The notes under the pieces were generated by a model, which saw only the letters and a program-made list of their open reading frames with translations, ran no database searches and was not told the origin of the DNA. The position numbers and the translations under genes were made by a program. A stretch of DNA of 64,000 nt from SLSG01 sp964477035 (GTDB taxonomy: Bacteria > Bacteroidota > Bacteroidia > Bacteroidales > UBA7960). Positions 59,235 through 64,000 of the stretch are shown here, one piece after another. Within the stretch, counting starts at the first letter, position 1; the number at the start of each line of letters is the position of its first letter. The stretch is taken from NCBI GenBank assembly GCA_964477035.1, contig CAYZCW010000001.1, forward strand, positions 248,001 through 312,000, in the 5' to 3' direction.

Positions 59235-59242
59235 CAAAGATA
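59235..59242 (-). promoter_or_regulatory. candidate -7 element of the TPR lipoprotein
   Basis: Minus strand TATCTTTG fits TAnnTTTG, 71 bp before the ATG at 59164; no clear -33. Confidence 0.35.
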
Positions 59243-59286
59243 ATCAGAATCGATGAATGCCCGGGGCTGCCGGCAGGACCCTGGAA

Positions 59287-60384
59287 TCAGTCGGAATGGC
59301 CCCGGATGGCCTCGCGGACCCTTTCATTGAACAGGCCTGGCTCTTCGAAAAGGGGGCTGTGGGCAGAGTGGTCGAACGGGAAGAACGCCTTCTTCGGTGC
59401 CTTGAGCTGCTCGTAGAAATCCCGGGCCACCACATAAGGCGTCTGGTAATCGTGCACCCCCTGGAAGATGTATACGGGGACCTCCATGCTGTCGATGCGG
59501 TGAAACAGGTTGGTGCCGATCACCCGGGGCCACAGGGCATCGAGGGAGAACATATTGCCGGGAAAATAGCTGAGCTTTTCTTTCAGGGTGTACTCGGGCG
59601 CCCTGAGGAACGTCCGGACCATGGGCCACATGCCGGTCTGCCCCCTCATGGCACCTTCGTATTTCATGACATAGGACCGCTGCGGCAACAGAAATCCGAT
59701 CCAGGCATCGCTGCTGGCAAGGGAGTCGGGGAAGGTCAGCTCCTGCAGGTTTCGCAGGGCTTTTGCGTCCTCCCGCTCCCCGGCCTGCTGAATAACCCAG
59801 TCGTAGGAGATGCGTTCGGCCCGGTACTGGTGGGCGACCTGTCCGACGCCCAGGAAGGCATGGAACAGCTCCGGGTGCTCGTGGGCGGTGAGGATGCCCA
59901 GTAAGGACCCCCAGGAGTGTCCCATGAGGTAGATCCGATCCTGCCCGAACCGCTCCGCCAGGTACTCGCTCAGCTCCCGGGTGTCCGCCACCATCTGCTC
60001 CAGGGTCATGCTTTCCGGGGGGATGTCACTGGAAAAGGATTTGCCCGCACCCCGCTGCTCCCAGTGCACCATCAGGAAATCGTGTTCGAGGCCGGGGTTG
60101 GCCTGTTTCATGAAGGGGAACTCCGGGCTGCCCGGACCGCCGTGCAGGAAGAGCATGACCGGCAGGGTACTGTCTGCCCCGCGGATGATCAGGTGCTGTT
60201 GGACGCCCCCCAGATGGATGGTCTCCAGGGTGGAGATGCTGCGCGGCAGGGGCTGTCCGTCCGGACCCGTGACGGGCCGGGGGGTGCCGGGGCTCATCAG
60301 CCGCAAGGCCAGCAGGGCCAGCAGGATCAGCAGGACGATCGCTCCCAGGAGGAGCAGGGTGATTTTCAGTGCCTTGTTTTTCAT
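59287..60384 (-). CDS. proline iminopeptidase-like alpha/beta hydrolase, membrane-anchored
   Basis: 365 aa; one N-terminal membrane segment (7-29, LLLLGAIVLLILLALLAL). Fold motifs: FLHGGPGSPE (oxyanion, HGGPG 81-85), HWEQRGAGKS, nucleophile elbow GHSWGS (Ser157), acid in FQGVHDYQTP, and His in DHSAHSPLFEEP. HGGPG plus EQRGAGKS is typical of peptidase family S33, which removes N-terminal proline or cleaves small esters and amides. The anchored form suggests action at the periplasmic side. Confidence 0.82.
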   Translation of the reverse strand: MKNKALKITLLLLGAIVLLILLALLALRLMSPGTPRPVTGPDGQPLPRSISTLETIHLGGVQQHLIIRGADSTLPVMLFLHGGPGSPEFPFMKQANPGLEHDFLMVHWEQRGAGKSFSSDIPPESMTLEQMVADTRELSEYLAERFGQDRIYLMGHSWGSLLGILTAHEHPELFHAFLGVGQVAHQYRAERISYDWVIQQAGEREDAKALRNLQELTFPDSLASSDAWIGFLLPQRSYVMKYEGAMRGQTGMWPMVRTFLRAPEYTLKEKLSYFPGNMFSLDALWPRVIGTNLFHRIDSMEVPVYIFQGVHDYQTPYVVARDFYEQLKAPKKAFFPFDHSAHSPLFEEPGLFNERVREAIRGHSD

Positions 60385-60458
60385 GGTCGTCTGTTTAAAG
60401 GTTCGTTGCCGTTGTTCTCAATGCGTTCCCATCCGACGAAAACCAGTTCATGCCCCGC

Positions 60459-62519
60459 TCAGGAAATGAACCGGCTGGCCTTGCCCGTATGGGTGAGGTC
60501 GAGCCGGTGCATGGCCCGGGTGCAGGCCACATAGAGCATCTGCCGCTCCGCCGGGCTGTCGTAATTTTTTTTGCTGCAGTGCGGCACGATCACCTGGTCG
60601 AACTCCAGCCCCTTGGCCATGTGGGCCGAGGTGATGACCACCCCCCTGGCAAAGGCCTCGCTTTTTTCGTTGATCATGCAGAGTCGCTCGTGGCGCTCCT
60701 TCAGCGTGTGATACAGCCTGTCGGCCTGTCCCTGGGTCTTGCAGATGATGCCCAGCGACTCCCATCCGGAGTCCGGGAAGGCGGTCACCAGGCGGCTGAC
60801 AGCCTCCAGCTCTTCCGCATCGTCCCTGCAGGGGGTGACCGACGGTTCGTTCCCGTGGCGCTCCACCACCTCCATGTCCGGGGTGGGACGGATGCGCTGG
60901 GCGAAGCGGGCGATTTCCACGGTGGACCGGTAAGAACGCAGCATGCGCACCCGGTCTGCCTTCGGAAACACCCGGGCAATGCTTTCGGCATCCGAGCCGG
61001 CATAGGGGTTGACTGTCTGGTTGCTGTCTCCCAGGATGGTCTTGTTGCAGGGGAACAGGCGGGCCAGGAGGGCATATTGCAGGGGGGTGTAGTCCTGCAT
61101 CTCATCCACCACCAGGTGCTTCACCTGTTCCAGGGGCCGCAGCCCGTCGACCTGCATCTTCAGGTAGGCCAGTCCGGCCGCATCGGCATATTCGTACCGT
61201 CCGCCCCCGGCCTTGCGCAACAGCTCCGGCCTGCCCAGCCAGTCGAAGAACTCCCTGTACATGGCGGCCAGGTTCAGCACCCGGAACATGCCCTCGACGG
61301 ACTTGCGGATGTGTGTCCGTTCGGCCGCCGTCACCAGGTGCTGGTAATAAAACGCCAGGTCGTTCACGATCTCACCCACCATCGCCGGGATGCGGCGCAA
61401 CAGGGGCAACCGCTGGTACTTTTGGTATTTTTCCAGGAGGAAGTCTTCCGGGATGGGGTAGCGCCCCACGCTGAACAGGGCGGGGGTGAAGTTGGTGTTC
61501 TCCAGGTGGACCAGGTACTCATTCAGCCTGGCCACGAAGGCGGGGTCCGCCCTGAACCGGATCCGTTCCCGCAATGCCTCATTCTTTTTCTCCAGGAGGC
61601 GCTCCACTTGTTCATAGAAGCCCTGGAACTTGTAGCGTCCCTCCAGCACCTTGCCGGTCAGCTCTTCCATGCCGGCTTCCAGGATGCGTTCCTCTCCCAG
61701 CTCGGGCAGGACATTGGATATGTAATCGGCAAACACTTTGTTGGGCGAAAGGATCATGATCTCGTCCGAACGGATGCTGTCCCTGAAGCGGTAAAGCAGG
61801 AAGGCGATCCGGTGGAGGGCGATGGAAGTCTTCCCCGATCCCGCAAGCCCCTGGATGATCAGCACGCGCGATTCCGCGTTGCGGATGGCGGCGTTCTGAT
61901 CCCGCTGGATGGTTGCCACGATGTGCTTCATCTTCTGGCTGGCCGTCTTGCTGAGCTCTTTCTGCAGGATCTCGTCGTGGATGTTCAGGTCGTTTTCGAG
62001 CATGAACTCCATTTTTCCCTGGCGGATGCGGTATTGGCGCTTGAGGGTGAGGCGTCCCTTCACCTGGCCCGCCGGGGCCTCGTAATGTGCCGGCCCCGTT
62101 TCGAAGTCGTAAAACATGCTGGAAACCGGCGCCCGCCAGTCATGCACCAGGTTGCGGTTTTCCTCCGGGTCAAAAAAGGAATGCACCCCGATGTAATAGG
62201 GCCGCGGCTGCCCGTCTTCGTGAAAGTCGATGCGTCCGAAATAGGGGGAGTCCATCAGCCGGGCCAGCCGTTTTTTACGGTCCAGCGCCTTCTCTCCCTT
62301 GATGGCCATGTGGGTGATGGACATGCGCACGGCTTCCTTCTCCATGCGGTCCATGCCGGTCTTGTTCTCGTAGAGGTAATCTTTGGTTTCCTGCAGGTCG
62401 GACGCCTGTTCGCGCACCACCACGTCCGAATCCTCCATGGCCACCGCCAGCCTGTCCAGCAGGGCATGCAGGTGGGCTTTTTCCTCTTTTTCTGTCTTGT
62501 TTATGGTCGGATGGGTCAT
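60459..62519 (-). CDS. HelD-type UvrD/Rep-family helicase
   Basis: 686 aa. A long N-terminal coiled coil (1-90) precedes RIDFHEDGQPRPYYIGVHSFF and NLVHDWRAPVSSMFYD, both typical of HelD. Walker A is GLAGSGKT (224-231); later helicase motifs are VVDEMQDYTPLQYALL (Walker B), GDSNQTVNPYAG, LRSYRSTVEI, ITSAHMAKGLEFDQVIVPH and LYVACTRAMHRLDL. HelD proteins strip stalled RNA polymerase from DNA using ATP. Length is normal for the Gram-positive and Bacteroidota type. Cytoplasmic. Confidence 0.88.
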   Translation of the reverse strand: MTHPTINKTEKEEKAHLHALLDRLAVAMEDSDVVVREQASDLQETKDYLYENKTGMDRMEKEAVRMSITHMAIKGEKALDRKKRLARLMDSPYFGRIDFHEDGQPRPYYIGVHSFFDPEENRNLVHDWRAPVSSMFYDFETGPAHYEAPAGQVKGRLTLKRQYRIRQGKMEFMLENDLNIHDEILQKELSKTASQKMKHIVATIQRDQNAAIRNAESRVLIIQGLAGSGKTSIALHRIAFLLYRFRDSIRSDEIMILSPNKVFADYISNVLPELGEERILEAGMEELTGKVLEGRYKFQGFYEQVERLLEKKNEALRERIRFRADPAFVARLNEYLVHLENTNFTPALFSVGRYPIPEDFLLEKYQKYQRLPLLRRIPAMVGEIVNDLAFYYQHLVTAAERTHIRKSVEGMFRVLNLAAMYREFFDWLGRPELLRKAGGGRYEYADAAGLAYLKMQVDGLRPLEQVKHLVVDEMQDYTPLQYALLARLFPCNKTILGDSNQTVNPYAGSDAESIARVFPKADRVRMLRSYRSTVEIARFAQRIRPTPDMEVVERHGNEPSVTPCRDDAEELEAVSRLVTAFPDSGWESLGIICKTQGQADRLYHTLKERHERLCMINEKSEAFARGVVITSAHMAKGLEFDQVIVPHCSKKNYDSPAERQMLYVACTRAMHRLDLTHTGKASRFIS

Positions 62520-62532
62520 GGGTCACTTGCGG

Positions 62533-62997
62533 CTAATGCTTCACCTCCACTTCGATCTGCAGGCCCCTTTCCTTCGCCTGCTTGTCCAGGCCGGCTCCCA
62601 CGGCCATGCCGAGGACCATGCCCATGGGGATGCCGATGGCCAGGAAGGACATATTGCTGCTGCTCACAGCGAACGCAAGACCTAAGGGGACGCCAAAGAC
62701 CGAGAGGCCCAGGGCCATCCACAGGTCGCGGTAATGGTTCTTGACCACCAGTTTCAACTCTTTCTCCAGTTTCCGCAGGGTCTGTTTCTGGGTCCGGCGG
62801 ACCAGCCGCTTCATTTCCCGTTCCGTCCCGTGGAACCGGTTCACTTCGTCGATCCCGGCATTGATGTACCGGACCATGTCCACGGGCAGGTCCCTTTTTC
62901 TCAGGGCCTCCAGAAGCCGTTCAAAGCTTTGAAAAACAATGGCCAGGCCCACGCTTTTCATGCTTCCCGGCCGGTCCTGTAGATGCTTAATTTCCAT
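62533..62997 (-). CDS. small membrane protein, unknown function
   Basis: 154 aa from ATG 62997 (other in-frame starts at 63030 and 62961). A basic helical N-terminal part (RLVRRTQKQTLRKLEKELKL) is followed by two membrane helices (~93-112 MALGLSVFGVPLGLAFAVSS and ~116-134 FLAIGIPMGMVLGMAVGAGL) and a short charged tail. No family is recognised. The Arg/Lys-rich region could bind a nucleic acid or membrane surface. Located 13 bp before the HelD gene, so likely co-transcribed with it. Confidence 0.65.
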   Translation of the reverse strand: MEIKHLQDRPGSMKSVGLAIVFQSFERLLEALRKRDLPVDMVRYINAGIDEVNRFHGTEREMKRLVRRTQKQTLRKLEKELKLVVKNHYRDLWMALGLSVFGVPLGLAFAVSSSNMSFLAIGIPMGMVLGMAVGAGLDKQAKERGLQIEVEVKH

Positions 62998-63076
62998 AGG
63001 GGTTAATTTTGGAATGGCTGCGTGTGCCATCCTCCTTTGCAAAAATCACGCCATGACTTTGGGCCGTGGCCGGGGT

Positions 63077-64000
63077 TCAGGTGGCGGGCCCTCCCTCCAG
63101 CCCGCTTCGAATATGCTGGTACACCACCCTGATGAGGTCTTTTCGGGTGATGGGCTTGGAAAGGTAGTCGTCACAGCCCGCCTCCAGCGCCTTCTCCCGG
63201 TCGCCCAGTATGGCATAGGCCGTTTGGGCAATCACGGGCAGGCCGGGTCTGAATGCCTTGATCTGAAGCGTAGCCTCCAGCCCGTCCATGACCGGCATCT
63301 TGATGTCCATGAGCGCGAGGTGAATCTCCGGGTGCTTGCGGGCGGCCTCAACGGCCTCCCTGCCGTCGGCAGCCCGTATCAGGCCGGCGCCCTCCTTTTC
63401 CAGCAGGGCCTCCAGGTACTCGAAGCTGATCTCATCGTCCTCGGCCACCAGGATCGTCTTTCCCCGAAGGGGTTTTCCCGGCAATGCCCCAGGGAACTCT
63501 TCCCGGTCCGGCAAGGAGGGCTCGACTGGTTGATAAGGAATGCGCACGGTGAAGGTGCTCCCCTTTCCCGGGCTTGAGCGGACGGCCACCGTGCCGCCCA
63601 GAGCCTCGGCGCAGGCCTTGACAATCGACAGGCCCAGGCCGGACCCTTCATGTTCCCGGGTGATGGCCATGTCGGCATGGGTAAACCGTTCGAAGATGGC
63701 TTCCTGCCGGTCGGCCGGGATCCCTGCGCCGGTGTCTTCCACAAAAAAGACCAGGTGCTCCCCGGCGGTGTAATTGCCGAAGGCCACCCGGCCTTCCCGG
63801 GTGAACTTCAGGGCGTTTTTAATGAGGTTGGTCAGGATGCTGTTCAACTTGTTCGGGTCCGACAGGACCAGCGCGGCCGGCCCCTTCAGCTGGCGCCGGA
63901 TGCTCAGTTCCAGTCCCCTGGATGCCGCCTGGGGCTCAAAGAACCGGAGCTGGTGTTGCATGAGGGACCACAGGTTAACCTGTTCCTGCCGCACCCCGGC
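63077..64000 (-). CDS. hybrid sensor histidine kinase, C-terminal part (5' end outside window)
   Basis: 307 codons are visible and the frame is open at position 64000, so the N-terminus is missing. The visible part starts after the HisKA helix: N box LTNLIKNALKFT, G1 DTGAGIP, F box ERFTHADM, G2 GSGLGLSIVKACAE. A receiver domain follows (ILVAEDDE, phospho-acceptor Asp in LALMDIKMPVMDG, Thr in QTAYA, Lys in DYLSKPI). Thus the kinase carries an intramolecular receiver. Input domain and target are unknown. Confidence 0.9.
   Translation of the reverse strand, partial: AGVRQEQVNLWSLMQHQLRFFEPQAASRGLELSIRRQLKGPAALVLSDPNKLNSILTNLIKNALKFTREGRVAFGNYTAGEHLVFFVEDTGAGIPADRQEAIFERFTHADMAITREHEGSGLGLSIVKACAEALGGTVAVRSSPGKGSTFTVRIPYQPVEPSLPDREEFPGALPGKPLRGKTILVAEDDEISFEYLEALLEKEGAGLIRAADGREAVEAARKHPEIHLALMDIKMPVMDGLEATLQIKAFRPGLPVIAQTAYAILGDREKALEAGCDDYLSKPITRKDLIRVVYQHIRSGLEGGPAT

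Noticed and set aside
4038..60439. Recurrent TTCGTCGGATG-like words (near 4041, 11678, 25913, 41442, 59176 and, inverted, 60431).
   Set aside because: Some lie inside lipoprotein signal codons or other coding sequence and have no common position relative to genes. The word is short and fits the base composition, so I do not call it a repeat family.
1..64000. CRISPR arrays, prophage, transposons, tRNA or rRNA genes.
   Set aside because: No evenly spaced short repeats, integrase or transposase motifs, or recognisable RNA gene sequences were seen. Short RNAs could be missed by eye.

Overview
The window looks like a GC-rich member of the Bacteroidota. The evidence is two SusC/SusD pairs, C-terminal domains of the type IX secretion sorting kind on two secreted proteins, many Bacteroidota-style lipoproteins, promoters of the TTTG-N19-21-TAnnTTTG type, and few strong Shine-Dalgarno sites. 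A run of exactly 100 N, flanked on each side by 55-bp repeats, points to a short-read (probably metagenome) assembly. No rRNA, tRNA, insertion sequence, phage gene or CRISPR array was seen.

Layout. 1-10.2 kb: the start of a LacI-family regulator with a palindromic operator; two tandem paralogous secreted proteins; a fused Tag/SMUG-type DNA glycosylase; an outer-membrane protein and an S41 protease lipoprotein; a YiiX-like cysteine hydrolase; a PD40 propeller protein; a flavin reductase; a class C beta-lactamase-like hydrolase; a HAD phosphatase. 10.3-18.7 kb: a catabolic island with two Nramp-fold transporters whose metal ligands are replaced, an L-fucose isomerase-like protein, 5-oxoprolinase pxpABC, and on the opposite strand a dipeptide epimerase and a VanX-type D-Ala-D-Ala dipeptidase. 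This reads as salvage of wall peptides and pyroglutamate. 18.9-27.8 kb: housekeeping and stress genes (TPR lipoprotein, DUF4168-like protein, MATE exporter, OsmC divergent from a Crp/Fnr regulator, a histidine kinase, NlpE-like lipoprotein, fructosamine kinase, macro domain).

28-48.3 kb is a polysaccharide utilisation locus that best fits alpha-galactosides. An AraC-type regulator and an aldose-1-epimerase-like protein face a long minus-strand run: sugar porter, DUF5107/TPR protein, GH36, SusC, SusD, a surface FG-GAP/VCBS protein, a GH97 with the retaining-type Asp, and a T9SS-tagged clan GH-D enzyme. The FG-GAP gene carries the assembly gap. Its flanks show that about 1.4 kb, one whole repeated module, is missing.

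48.3-55.6 kb is a second SusC/SusD pair. It has no glycosidase beside it but two secreted HExxH metallopeptidases, one with two catalytic domains in tandem, so it may be a RagAB-like peptide uptake locus. 56-64 kb holds a DUF3078-type outer-membrane protein, a TPR lipoprotein, a proline-iminopeptidase-like hydrolase, a HelD-type helicase, a small membrane protein and the 3' part of a hybrid histidine kinase that runs off the window.
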